Part shown: piece by piece, positions 13,365 through 22,192 of the stretch
How the letters are laid out: each line of letters starts with the position of its first letter
How positions within the stretch are numbered: position 1 is the stretch's first letter
Assembly: GCA_964537965.1 (NCBI GenBank)
Contig: CAZIDB010000036.1
Coordinates: 1-28,035, forward strand
Length of the DNA: 28,035 nt
Direction of reading: 5' to 3'
Source of the DNA: SURF-24 sp964537965
Lineage (GTDB): Bacteria > Bacteroidota > Ignavibacteria > Ignavibacteriales > SURF-24
Notes under the pieces: generated by a model
Told to the model about the DNA's origin: nothing
Seen by the model: the letters and a program-made list of their open reading frames with translations, nothing else
Database searches by the model: none
Made by a program: the position numbers and the translations under genes

Positions 13365-15839
13365 GTGAAGAGACTTTTTCTTTTTGTAATTATGATTCCT
13401 TCATTAGCATGGGCGGGAATAACAGGAAAGCTTTCCGGGAAGATTACGGATGAGTCAACATCGGAACCTCTGGTTGGCGCAAATGTAATTCTTGAGGGTA
13501 CTTCTCTTGGAGCTACCACCAACGTTGACGGTAATTATGTTATCCTGAATATTCCACCGGGCACTTATGATGTAAAAGTAAGTTCGATTGGTTATGGTTC
13601 AGTTGTAACAAAAGAGATTAAAATTGTTGTAGACCAAACCACAAGTCTTTCTGTTTCTTTAAAGGAAACAGCGCTTGAGGTTTCCGAGGTGGTTGTTACG
13701 GCGCAGGCACCTCTTGTCCAAAAAGATTTAACTGGTTCCAAATCAACTGTTAACAGGGATGAGATTGAATCACTTCCCGTTGCAAGTTTTACCGAGCTGT
13801 TATCAATGCAGGCAGGAGTTGTTGGAAGCGGTTCCAATCTTCACGTCAGAGGAGGAAGATCAAACGAAGTTGCTTATCTTGTTGATGGTATGTATGTGCA
13901 GGACCCGTTGCTTGGCGGGTTGGCAACACAGATAAATAACGACGCTATACAGGAAATGAGTTTGCTTAGCGGAACATTTAATGCCGAATACGGTAACGCT
14001 CTTAGTGGTGTTGTTAATATTGTTACCCGGGAAGGTTCCGATAAATATTTCGGCAAGATTGAATTAAGATCAAGCGAGTTTGGAATTAAGAGATATGCTG
14101 ATCTTCATGAGATTAGGATAAATGGTTCCTTTGGCGGACCTCTTTTTACTAAATATCTAAAATTTTTCATCTCCGGCGAACAAAATAAAAGCGGTAGTTA
14201 TTTACCATGGGGTCACAACAAAGATATAACACTGCTCGGCAAATTAAGTTTAAGCTCAATCCCCGGGATGAAATTTACATTATCAACAAGAGGGAGCATA
14301 GGACGTAGCCAGAATTATAACCATAGCTATAAATATATTCCCCAGCTTTATGCTAAAACAGAAACTAACAGCTTGCAAAGCCTTATGACAATAACTCACA
14401 CTTTGGCAAACAATATGTTTTACGACCTTCGTTTATCATATTTCAAACAGGAATATTTCTGGGGGTATGACAGGGATACTTCTAAATATATTCCGGAGAC
14501 AGACATATTATATATCGAAACCGTTGAGAACGGAAGAGGCCATTACGACTTTTATTCATGGGCTAATCCTAACAACCTTACAATCAGTGAAACTGAAACG
14601 TATGACGGCAGGTTGGATTTAACCTGGCAGCTTGGTTCACTTAACGAAATAAAAGCAGGAATACAATACAAACAACACTGGCTTAAGTTGTATAGCATTT
14701 ACGGAATTAAACGCACTTTGAATCTTCAGTACATTGACGACTACTCAACCAATAAACCGTTTGAAGCATCAGCATATGTACAGGATAAAATAGAATTTCC
14801 TTACTTAGTAATTAATCTCGGGCTGCGGGTTGATTACATGAATGCAAACGTAAGTTTCAGGGAAACACCTCTTGATCAAAATTCAATTGTTAAAGTTAAG
14901 GCAAGATCACAGGTAAGTCCCAGGATCGGAATTGCTCATCCGATATCGGATAGAACCAAACTACATTTCTCTTACGGATATTTTTTCCAGAATCCGAATT
15001 ACAACAGGCTGTTTGAAAATAAAGAATATAAAATAACTGTACGCGAACCAATCTTTGGCCAGCCAAGCCTTGATGCTGAAAGAACTGTTTCCTACGAGGT
15101 CGGTATTACTCACCAGTTTACGGATAGAATTGCAATGAGTCTTGTTGCCCACTACAGAGATATTACCGGGCTTATCGGAACAAGATATTATTTTCCATAT
15201 ACTGATGGAAGATATATTGGTTACACACTATACGTGAATGAAGATTATGCCAACTCAAAAGGATTTGAGCTAAATGTGGATATCCGTCCCGATAAATATT
15301 TTTCAGGTGGATTAACATACACTTATTCTGTTGCCAAAGGAAGCGCTTCATCGGAAACAGAACAATACCCCGGCACACAGGAATCAACATTGCTTTATTA
15401 TCTTGATTTTGACAAAACACATGTATTTAATGCGTCCGCATCTTTTACAATTCCGGAAGACGAAGGACCAATTGTTTTTGGTAAAACGATATTTGACAAT
15501 ATGGATATCAGTGTAATTCTACGAGCTGCATCCGGCTATCCATACACACCATCGGGAAGAGATGTTGGCTTTGTTGTTAAGAATTCTTTAAGGATGCCCG
15601 GCACATATACAATTGATCTTGAGGTTGGAAAGGAATTTACTTTACCCGGCGATATTAAACTAAGGGCGTTTGCGGAAGTTCTTAATTTAACTAACCACCG
15701 GAATATCTTATATGTCTATACAGATACGGGTGACCCGGACTATACATTAGTCGGACTAACTTCAACCGAATATCAACATGATCCATCTAACTATGGACCA
15801 CCAAGATCCATCAGATTAGGTTTGGGTTTAAGATTTTAA
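13365..15839 (+). CDS. TonB-dependent outer-membrane receptor with carboxypeptidase-regulatory-like domain
   Basis: A 824-aa outer-membrane receptor that imports a bound ligand with energy from TonB-ExbBD (not in this window). The signal peptide (about 1-17, KRLFLFVIMIPSLAWA) is followed by a CarboxypepD_reg-like/CNA-B-type domain (about 20-100: GKLSGKITDESTSEPLVGANV, VDGNYVILNIPPGTYDVKVSSIGY). A plug comes next (about 120-225, with VRGGRSNEVAYLVDGMYV and YGNALSGVVNIVTREGS). The beta-barrel ends in Phe (GLGLRF), as normal for outer-membrane proteins. It is shorter than many SusC proteins, and no SusD lipoprotein follows. The partner here is a sorting-domain-like secreted protein. Start GTG with GGGAG is preferred over TTG 13350. 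Substrate unknown. Confidence 0.9.
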   Translation: MKRLFLFVIMIPSLAWAGITGKLSGKITDESTSEPLVGANVILEGTSLGATTNVDGNYVILNIPPGTYDVKVSSIGYGSVVTKEIKIVVDQTTSLSVSLKETALEVSEVVVTAQAPLVQKDLTGSKSTVNRDEIESLPVASFTELLSMQAGVVGSGSNLHVRGGRSNEVAYLVDGMYVQDPLLGGLATQINNDAIQEMSLLSGTFNAEYGNALSGVVNIVTREGSDKYFGKIELRSSEFGIKRYADLHEIRINGSFGGPLFTKYLKFFISGEQNKSGSYLPWGHNKDITLLGKLSLSSIPGMKFTLSTRGSIGRSQNYNHSYKYIPQLYAKTETNSLQSLMTITHTLANNMFYDLRLSYFKQEYFWGYDRDTSKYIPETDILYIETVENGRGHYDFYSWANPNNLTISETETYDGRLDLTWQLGSLNEIKAGIQYKQHWLKLYSIYGIKRTLNLQYIDDYSTNKPFEASAYVQDKIEFPYLVINLGLRVDYMNANVSFRETPLDQNSIVKVKARSQVSPRIGIAHPISDRTKLHFSYGYFFQNPNYNRLFENKEYKITVREPIFGQPSLDAERTVSYEVGITHQFTDRIAMSLVAHYRDITGLIGTRYYFPYTDGRYIGYTLYVNEDYANSKGFELNVDIRPDKYFSGGLTYTYSVAKGSASSETEQYPGTQESTLLYYLDFDKTHVFNASASFTIPEDEGPIVFGKTIFDNMDISVILRAASGYPYTPSGRDVGFVVKNSLRMPGTYTIDLEVGKEFTLPGDIKLRAFAEVLNLTNHRNILYVYTDTGDPDYTLVGLTSTEYQHDPSNYGPPRSIRLGLGLRF

Positions 15840-15928
15840 AAGTTTTTATCGTTAAAAATTATCTAGAAATGAAAATCATGAATTCAATTTTAATTTCTTT
15901 AAGCAAGTAAATATCTACGAGACAAGAG

Positions 15929-18706
15929 ATGAAAAAAATTTTGTTGTTAATCCTTACTTTACTTTTTATAACGGGTTATATTTTTCCCCAGTCACGCTCA
16001 AAGAAAGATTTTAAGGAGAAAGAACAGGAGTCAATTAATAAAACCGCAAGCATAGAAGACAGAGCGGGCGGAACTCATAATGCAAGTAACATCGGATTAT
16101 TTTTCGAGAACAGAGGAAAACTTTATCCCCGCAGAATTTCTCAGGGGCCTTCCGGAGAGTATCCGATAAACAGCGGACAGCATTATTTATACAGAGTAAA
16201 TCCAATGGTTGGAATTCCCGGCAACGTCATTCAGGGACGATTTACAACAAACGAAGAATGGGAAGCGGTCTTTGGTTATAATAAAAGAGAACTTGCTAAA
16301 ATTGCTTTCAGTGATAATCCTGCTACGTGGCCTTTAACAGGCTGGCCAATTAAGGACAAAGACGGTAACCCAATTTTCAAATCGGACCAGGACAGCTATT
16401 GTGTTTATAGTGATACTAATAATTCAAGACGGGTATTGGGAATTCAGATTGCACAAACCGGTTATGCGTACGGAGTTACATTTGCAAAGAACCTGATATT
16501 CTTCAAGTTTGAGATTATTAACAAAGGAGATAAAAATCTTGACAGCGTTTACTTTAATTTATACAGCGATATAGATATTGGCGATGCAAGCGGCGGCGCA
16601 CCGGAATACGGAGATGATAAACTTGGGTTCGACCTTGATAGAAACTTTGTTTACTTCTATGATGATGGAGTAACCACTGAATGGCCGAGCGGTAAAACGG
16701 GATATTTCGGAGTGGCACTATTAAAAACACCCGAAATGAACGGGAGAGAATTAGGGCTTACAGATTTGCATTATAATCTTTATGATGATGATACGGATAT
16801 AGATTCGATTCAGTATGGAATTATGGCAAGCACACCGGGTTTAATAAAATCTAGTTTTGGCCCAAAGTTTTTCCATCCCGGTACATCAGGCAATTATCAT
16901 ATTGATGATCCGAATTCCATTCCCGCAGCAGGAATGGACCTTGTTGCAAACATTGCTTCCGGCCCTTATAATTTAAACGTCGGAGATACACTGGAATTCA
17001 TCACCATAGTTGTTGCAGGTGAGGATTTTAATGAAATTAGCGAGTACGTAGATAATGCATATAAAATCATGGATTTTGATTTTGAAATAAGTAAACCTCC
17101 CACAACACCAACTTTAACAGGCTTTGCAGGAGATGGGAAAGCAACTCTTTATTGGGATGATAAAGCAGAAGCATCCATCGATAAGTTTACGAGACTGAAT
17201 GATTTTGAAGGGTATCGCTTGTACAGAAGCCAGGATAAGGGAGTAAACTGGGAATTGCTGAAGGATTATGATCTTATAAACAACATCGGTTTTGATGTTG
17301 GACTTCAATATAGCTACACAGATACAACTGTAAATAATGGATTTGAATACTGGTATTCTCTTACCGCTTATGACAGGGGAGATTCCTCTGTTGCAAGCCT
17401 TGAGTCTGCAAAAGGAAGTTCAACCGACGCTGTAAATATTGCTGCGGTTATTCCTGTCTCCGCCGCAATTGGAAGAACACCCGTATCGGCAGGGGAAACC
17501 GAACAGGCAGGCAAAGGAGTTTCCAATTACATCCTTGAAATTCAGCCTGTTGATAATGATTCACTTGCAGACAGGGAATACAAAGTTGGTTTTAATTATA
17601 CAGTACGGCAGGAAAAAGGTGCTAAGAAAATTGATGCTGTTGTTAATGTGCTTGATTCCTCTAAAACTTTTATCAACTCATACGGAATTGAGTTCGTAAC
17701 GAAGAATACTTTTCACTTAATGGATTACGCGACGGATCAGCCAATCGGCAATGATCCGAAATCTTACAGGCGAGGTTCAACGTATACAATTTTGTCCGGC
17801 CCGGGCAGCAAGAAATATCTTGAAGTAAAACTAAACGGACCGGCTGCAAATGCATCCGCTGACTCGCTTCCCAAACCTGGCGATGTAATAAAAATTTCTT
17901 TTTCGATGTATGCAATAAGGAACAATGTTGACACGGTTATTTATCCTAAACCGGTAGAGTTGAATAAATCATATTCAACAAGCGATGGAGTAATATTTAA
18001 AATTGTTGCCCCGGAAGTAGTAAAAAGTATTTCAAGAGTTGGTGGAACCGATAATTTTGAAATTACTTTTTCCGTGGCAGATTCGGCTTTACTAAAAGAT
18101 GACACTTATTTGATTTCTGTTAATTCAAATGGTGTTGATAATAACGGAAAAAAATATATCACGTTGCTGGTAAAGAACTCCAAACAGGAAACTGTTTTAA
18201 CAACGGGCAACTTGTACCCGGACAGCGCTTTTACATTTAATGGATTGGAAGGAACAGTTACTTTTCCGGCAAGCACGGCACCTTCACCGGGGAACATATT
18301 TTCAGTGGAAAGCATAATTCCAAAAAATATTACTATGAATGATGTTTTCGGTTTTAAAATTCTCGGCTCATCAATTAATAAACAAACCGTTGCACAGAAT
18401 ATTTCAAATGTTAAGGTTGTTCCTAATCCTTATGTTGTTTCTTCTTTATACGAACCTGAATATGGTGAGCTGAGGAAAGAGCCGCTGCGCCAGCTTCAGT
18501 TTATTAATCTTCCGAATGAGTGTACAATCCACATCTTTACTATTGATGCAGACAAGATAAAAACTATTTATCATAATTCAACCAATGGTACAGAACCATG
18601 GGATTTGCGTAGCGAAGGCGGAAGAGAAATTGCTCCCGGAATTTATATCTATTTGGTTAAGACAAAAGAAACAGAATACCTTAGCCGTTTTGCAGTAATA
18701 AAATAA
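15929..18706 (+). CDS. Large secreted FN3-containing protein with variant C-terminal sorting-like tail
   Basis: A 925-aa secreted protein. The signal peptide (1-20, ending YIFPQ) leads to a long N-terminal region (about 40-385) with blocks that look like a conserved, unnamed surface fold: NIGLFFENRGKLYPRRISQGP, INSGQHYLYRVNP, FFKFEIINKGDKNLDSVYFNLYSDIDIGD, LGFDLDRNFVYFYDDG. A fibronectin-III domain spans about 388-500 (PPTTPTLTGFAGDGKATLYWDD, NDFEGYRLYRS, FEYWYSLTAYDRG). Further beta-rich sequence follows. The tail has VKVVPNPYVVSS, INLPNECTIHIFT and APGIYIYLVKTKETEYLSRFAVIK, a variant of the type A sorting domain or FlgD-like tail (VPNPY in place of YPNPFN). It sits between TonB receptor and PorV-like genes, so a surface complex is plausible. 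No enzyme motif found. Confidence 0.78.
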   Translation: MKKILLLILTLLFITGYIFPQSRSKKDFKEKEQESINKTASIEDRAGGTHNASNIGLFFENRGKLYPRRISQGPSGEYPINSGQHYLYRVNPMVGIPGNVIQGRFTTNEEWEAVFGYNKRELAKIAFSDNPATWPLTGWPIKDKDGNPIFKSDQDSYCVYSDTNNSRRVLGIQIAQTGYAYGVTFAKNLIFFKFEIINKGDKNLDSVYFNLYSDIDIGDASGGAPEYGDDKLGFDLDRNFVYFYDDGVTTEWPSGKTGYFGVALLKTPEMNGRELGLTDLHYNLYDDDTDIDSIQYGIMASTPGLIKSSFGPKFFHPGTSGNYHIDDPNSIPAAGMDLVANIASGPYNLNVGDTLEFITIVVAGEDFNEISEYVDNAYKIMDFDFEISKPPTTPTLTGFAGDGKATLYWDDKAEASIDKFTRLNDFEGYRLYRSQDKGVNWELLKDYDLINNIGFDVGLQYSYTDTTVNNGFEYWYSLTAYDRGDSSVASLESAKGSSTDAVNIAAVIPVSAAIGRTPVSAGETEQAGKGVSNYILEIQPVDNDSLADREYKVGFNYTVRQEKGAKKIDAVVNVLDSSKTFINSYGIEFVTKNTFHLMDYATDQPIGNDPKSYRRGSTYTILSGPGSKKYLEVKLNGPAANASADSLPKPGDVIKISFSMYAIRNNVDTVIYPKPVELNKSYSTSDGVIFKIVAPEVVKSISRVGGTDNFEITFSVADSALLKDDTYLISVNSNGVDNNGKKYITLLVKNSKQETVLTTGNLYPDSAFTFNGLEGTVTFPASTAPSPGNIFSVESIIPKNITMNDVFGFKILGSSINKQTVAQNISNVKVVPNPYVVSSLYEPEYGELRKEPLRQLQFINLPNECTIHIFTIDADKIKTIYHNSTNGTEPWDLRSEGGREIAPGIYIYLVKTKETEYLSRFAVIK

Positions 18707-18715
18707 AAAATGAAA

Positions 18716-18764
18716 CGCTTTGGTGCTTCAGGGTTAAAACCGCAAAGACACCAAGACGCAAAGA
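18716..18764 (+). repeat. Intergenic imperfect inverted repeat with CGCAAAGA motif
   Basis: In the 83-bp spacer before the PorV-like gene, the left arm (from about 18717, CTTTGGTGCTTCAGGGTT) pairs imperfectly with the right arm (AACCGCAAAGACACCAAG, ending about 18755) around an AA/TTAA centre. CGCAAAGA occurs twice (18741-18748, 18757-18764). It resembles the widespread CGCAAAGACGCCAAGACGCAAAG-type intergenic repeats of many environmental genomes. It may be a mobile mini-repeat, or an intercistronic hairpin that sets expression of the downstream gene. Confidence 0.5.
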
Positions 18765-18789
18765 AACAGAAAAAATTTAGAGAGTTTAT

Positions 18790-19785
18790 ATGAAAAAAAT
18801 TATTTTATTGATAATAATTTTTTCTGCATCAGGAATTATGTTTGCGCAGAATCCAAACCTCGGAACATCTGGTGCACAATTCCTGCAGATTCCTGTTGGA
18901 GCAAAAGCAGCTTCCCTTGGCGGTGCATATGTTGGCTTAACCGGTGATGCTTCATCTGTGTTCTGGAATCCTGCCGGCATAACTAAAATCCAGAATAACG
19001 CTGCACACTTTTCCTATATGCGCTGGTTTAATATGTTCGACTTTAATGCCGTTTCACTTGTAAGAAATTTTGAAGGAGTTGGAACATTAGGCGCAAGCAT
19101 TGTGGTTTTTAGCATGGATAAAATGGAAATAACAGACGAATATAATCCTGAAGGAACCGGCCAATACTTTGATGCGCAGGATATGGCAATTGGATTAACA
19201 TACGCAAGAAATTTAACTGACAGGTTTTCTGTTGGTATAACCGCTAAGTATATTTACCAGAGAATATGGAATGAAACGGCTGATGGTCTTGCCTTTGATA
19301 TTGGAACACAATATCGCCTTGATTTCCAGAACCTGACAATTGCAATGAGTATGAGTAACTTTGGTCCGGAGATGCAGTTTGACGGCGAGGACCTGAATAT
19401 TACTTATGACAAAAGTTCAACGCTTCCTTTAAACAGGTTAACTCCCGCAAAACTTATAACGGATACATATCCTTTACCATTAAATTTCCAGGTCGGTATT
19501 GGTATAGATATTTTGAATGCGGATTTTATAAAAGCCCGTGCCGGCATAGATGCGGTTCATCCTAATGATAATAAAGAAAGAGTGCATGTTGGAACTGAAA
19601 TTTCTTTCTTTGACAGGATAAGCCTCCGTGGTGGTTATAAATATAATTATGATGACGAGGACTTTACATTCGGCGCCGGGGCAAACCTTCCTTTTGCCGG
19701 AACTGTAATTACATTTGATTACGCTTATGCGTTGTATGATCTTCTGCCCAACGTTCAAAGAATTTCCATTGGTATGGAGTTTTAA
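18790..19785 (+). CDS. PorV/PorQ family outer-membrane protein
   Basis: A 331-aa outer-membrane beta-barrel protein of the PorV/PorQ (UPF0164, FadL-like) family. In type IX secretion PorV carries folded cargo at the surface. Signal peptide 1-20 (ending MFAQ) and the hallmark N-terminal block GAQFLQIPVGAKAASLGGAYVGLTGDASSVFWNPAGI are visible, followed by amphipathic strands (for example SVGITAKYIYQRIW, RISLRGGYKYNYDDEDFTFGAGANLPF) and a terminal Phe. Many Ignavibacteria have several such paralogues paired with TonB receptors and secreted proteins. Here it is the last gene of that module before the terminator at 19805. GAGAG lies just upstream of the ATG. Whether it is the true secretion shuttle or a dedicated surface partner cannot be told. 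Confidence 0.88.
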   Translation: MKKIILLIIIFSASGIMFAQNPNLGTSGAQFLQIPVGAKAASLGGAYVGLTGDASSVFWNPAGITKIQNNAAHFSYMRWFNMFDFNAVSLVRNFEGVGTLGASIVVFSMDKMEITDEYNPEGTGQYFDAQDMAIGLTYARNLTDRFSVGITAKYIYQRIWNETADGLAFDIGTQYRLDFQNLTIAMSMSNFGPEMQFDGEDLNITYDKSSTLPLNRLTPAKLITDTYPLPLNFQVGIGIDILNADFIKARAGIDAVHPNDNKERVHVGTEISFFDRISLRGGYKYNYDDEDFTFGAGANLPFAGTVITFDYAYALYDLLPNVQRISIGMEF

Positions 19786-19804
19786 TTTTTCTTAGGTGAA
19801 TAGT

Positions 19805-19841
19805 CGGACGAAATTTCTTGCTCCATTTCGTCCGGTTTTTT
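19805..19841 (+). terminator. Rho-independent terminator
   Basis: Perfect 10-bp stem CGGACGAAAT/ATTTCGTCCG, 10-nt loop, followed by G and seven T. It lies 20 nt after the PorV-like stop and closes the RpiR-TonB-PorV unit. Confidence 0.88.
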
Positions 19842-19938
19842 TATTGCCCTACATGTAAACTCCTGCACAAAACATTTCTTTTAAAAATCAGTCTAAATCA
19901 AAAATTGTTTATCTTTAATTCAACAATAGTTAAATGAA

Positions 19939-20856
19939 ATGATTCAGATTAAAAGCATTACAAAAAAATTCCCGTCTGTTACTGCGTTAGATAATATTTC
20001 GCTTCAGATAAAGGAAAAAGATTTTTTTGGTTTGCTTGGCCCAAACGGAGCAGGCAAATCAACACTGATGAATCTGCTTGTGGGCTACCTTGTTCCCCAA
20101 GAAGGAGAAATATTAATTGATAACCGGAAGATTACCGGCGAGAGCCTGAGCATTAAAAATAAAATTGGATTAGTACCGCAGTCGCTTGCTCTTTATGATG
20201 ATATTTCCGCTCTGGAAAATCTTGAGATATTCGGAAGCTTGTTCGATATTCCGAAGAAGCAACTGAAAGATAGCATTGATGAAAAACTTAACTCGGTTGA
20301 ATTGTATGAAAGAAGGAAGGATAAAGTAAAAACTTTTAGCGGTGGTATGAAGAGGAGATTAAACTTAATTGCAGGATTGCTACATGATCCGCTTGTATTA
20401 CTTTGCGATGAGCCGACCGTTGGTGTTGATCCTCAATCCCGCAATGCGATTTTTGATTTCCTGATGAAACTTAATGAAGAAGGAAAAACAATTGTCTACA
20501 CTACTCACTATATGGAAGAAGCGGAACGGCTGTGTAACAGGATTGCAATTATTGATATGGGAAAAATTATTGCAGAAGGGAGTGTACAGGAACTGATTCA
20601 TCATCTTCCTTATGAACAAACAATTTTAATCAATAAAAACCAGACGACAATACATCATACCGAGAAATTTAAAAATTACGGGTTACTTATAGATGAACAG
20701 GATCATTTTGAATTAAAACCTGCAGAAGGATTTACTCTTTCTTCATTCTTTAAGATGGTAGAATCAGAAGGAATTGCAAATCAATCAATTGGAATTAAAA
20801 GGCCATCTCTTGAAGCTTTGTTTTTACATTTGACCGGGAGGAAATTAAGAGATTGA
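19939..20856 (+). CDS. ABC-2 type transporter, ATP-binding protein
   Basis: A 305-aa ATPase of the DrrA/CcmA-like class that powers an ABC-2 exporter. Walker A GPNGAGKST (34-42), Q-loop around VPQSL, signature SGGMKRR (from Ser134), Walker B LLCDEP with Asp157 and Glu158, D-loop GVDPQ, and switch His190 (TTHYMEEAE) are all present. A C-terminal extension of about 90 residues (after IAEGSVQELI) is typical for this subclass. The gene overlaps the permease by 4 nt. No SD is evident at the ATG. The exported substrate (drug, lipid or polysaccharide) cannot be assigned. Confidence 0.93.
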   Translation: MIQIKSITKKFPSVTALDNISLQIKEKDFFGLLGPNGAGKSTLMNLLVGYLVPQEGEILIDNRKITGESLSIKNKIGLVPQSLALYDDISALENLEIFGSLFDIPKKQLKDSIDEKLNSVELYERRKDKVKTFSGGMKRRLNLIAGLLHDPLVLLCDEPTVGVDPQSRNAIFDFLMKLNEEGKTIVYTTHYMEEAERLCNRIAIIDMGKIIAEGSVQELIHHLPYEQTILINKNQTTIHHTEKFKNYGLLIDEQDHFELKPAEGFTLSSFFKMVESEGIANQSIGIKRPSLEALFLHLTGRKLRD

Positions 20857-22157
20857 AAACAATTATTGCTCTATTTAAAAAAGAATACAGGTTATTCTGG
20901 AATGATAAGGTTGCGGTAAGCTTAACTTTCATTGTCCCTGTTTTCCTCATTTTCATTTTTGGTTCAATCTTTAGCAGGAGTTCTAATCCAACAGGTATTC
21001 ACCTGGCGTTTGTTAATAACAGTACTGCACCAATTGCAAAGAAGCTGGAAAAGACTTTAGATACAATGAAAACATTTATCCTTATTAAATACTTTACTAA
21101 TGACGAAGGCAAAAAAGTTAAGTTCGATACGAATACCGTTAAAGATTATGTTCGCAAAGGCAGCGTTTCTTCTGCCCTTGTAATTCCGGAAGATGCTTAT
21201 ACCGATACTTCTTTTAGTGTTAAGTTAAAATTTTATTACGATCCTAAGAACGATATGGAAATGCAGCTTGTACAGGGAATGCTACAGAAAACAGTGATGG
21301 AACAGATACCAACTGTAATGAATAAAAGTATGCAGCAGCAGGCTAAAAGATTTCTGGGGAACGACAGCGGCAAAGCTTTTAATTTTGATATGGCAAAAGT
21401 GATAAGCAAATATTTTCCTGTAAGTGTTGATGAAATTCTAAACCAGAGTTTAAATGATTCATCGGTTATAAATGATTCTTCCCGCGGAGCCGGGGATTTC
21501 TTCTCTAATATTTTACAGTTTGAAAAGCAACAATTGGTAGGTAAAGAAATAGCGAATCCTTATGCAACCCGTGCAGTGGGAGGTTGGGCAATGATGTTTT
21601 TATTATTTGCAATTAGCGGTTCTGCCACGTCTTTGTTTGACGAGAAGAAAAGCGGGGTCGTGCTTAGGATACTTTCTTCACCTGTATCCCGCACACAAAT
21701 TCTCTGGAGTAAATACCTTTACAATATTTCACTTGGTGTAATTCAAATGTTTGTTTTGTTCTTAACCGGAATGATTTTATACAACATTGATATTTTTTCC
21801 AACTTTATAAATTTGCTTCTCATTATTACAGCCGGTTCAATGGCATGTACCTCTTTTGGTATGATGCTGGCCGCGTTCACTAAAACCGCCGCACAGGCAA
21901 ACGGCTGGGGTACATTCTTAATTCTTGCAATGAGCGCTATAGGCGGAGCCTGGTTCCCAACTTTTTTAATGCCGGCAGTTATTCAGTTCATAGGCAAACT
22001 AACTTTTGTTTACTGGACGATTGATGGTTTCCTGCAGGTGCTTTGGCGTGGCGTTGGTTTAATTGATATACTTCCTAATCTTGGTATTTTGCTTGGAATA
22101 GCGGGGTTGCTAAGTCTTATAAGCTTTATTCAATTTAAAAAGGGACATGTGTTTTAA
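20853..22157 (+). CDS. ABC-2 type transporter, permease
   Basis: A 434-aa membrane partner of the preceding ATPase (ABC2_membrane_3 type). It has one N-terminal helix (about 20-40), a large extracytoplasmic domain (about 45-235), then five to six helices in the C-terminal half. The conserved-looking GGWAMMFLLFAISGSATSLFDEK and RILSSPVSRTQILWSKYL mark the coupling region, followed by the GSMACTSFGMMLAAFTKTAAQANGWG helix pair. The start is TTG overlapping the ATPase stop (TTGA); GGAGG lies 11 nt upstream, rather far. The stop codon TAA sits inside a hairpin (22140-22169) that serves as terminator for the opposite-strand genes. Confidence 0.9.
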   Translation: MKTIIALFKKEYRLFWNDKVAVSLTFIVPVFLIFIFGSIFSRSSNPTGIHLAFVNNSTAPIAKKLEKTLDTMKTFILIKYFTNDEGKKVKFDTNTVKDYVRKGSVSSALVIPEDAYTDTSFSVKLKFYYDPKNDMEMQLVQGMLQKTVMEQIPTVMNKSMQQQAKRFLGNDSGKAFNFDMAKVISKYFPVSVDEILNQSLNDSSVINDSSRGAGDFFSNILQFEKQQLVGKEIANPYATRAVGGWAMMFLLFAISGSATSLFDEKKSGVVLRILSSPVSRTQILWSKYLYNISLGVIQMFVLFLTGMILYNIDIFSNFINLLLIITAGSMACTSFGMMLAAFTKTAAQANGWGTFLILAMSAIGGAWFPTFLMPAVIQFIGKLTFVYWTIDGFLQVLWRGVGLIDILPNLGILLGIAGLLSLISFIQFKKGHVF

Positions 22158-22169
22158 ACACAGTCCCTT
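22140..22169 (-). terminator. Terminator for the sigma-factor operon, overlapping the ABC permease 3' end
   Basis: Outer stem AAGGGAC/GTCCCTT (7 bp) and inner TGTG/CACA extension, followed on the minus strand by a TTTTT tract. It includes the last codons and stop of the plus-strand permease gene. No T run follows in the plus direction. Confidence 0.65.
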
Positions 22170-22192
22170 AAAATTTCAATTCTACGGCAGAA

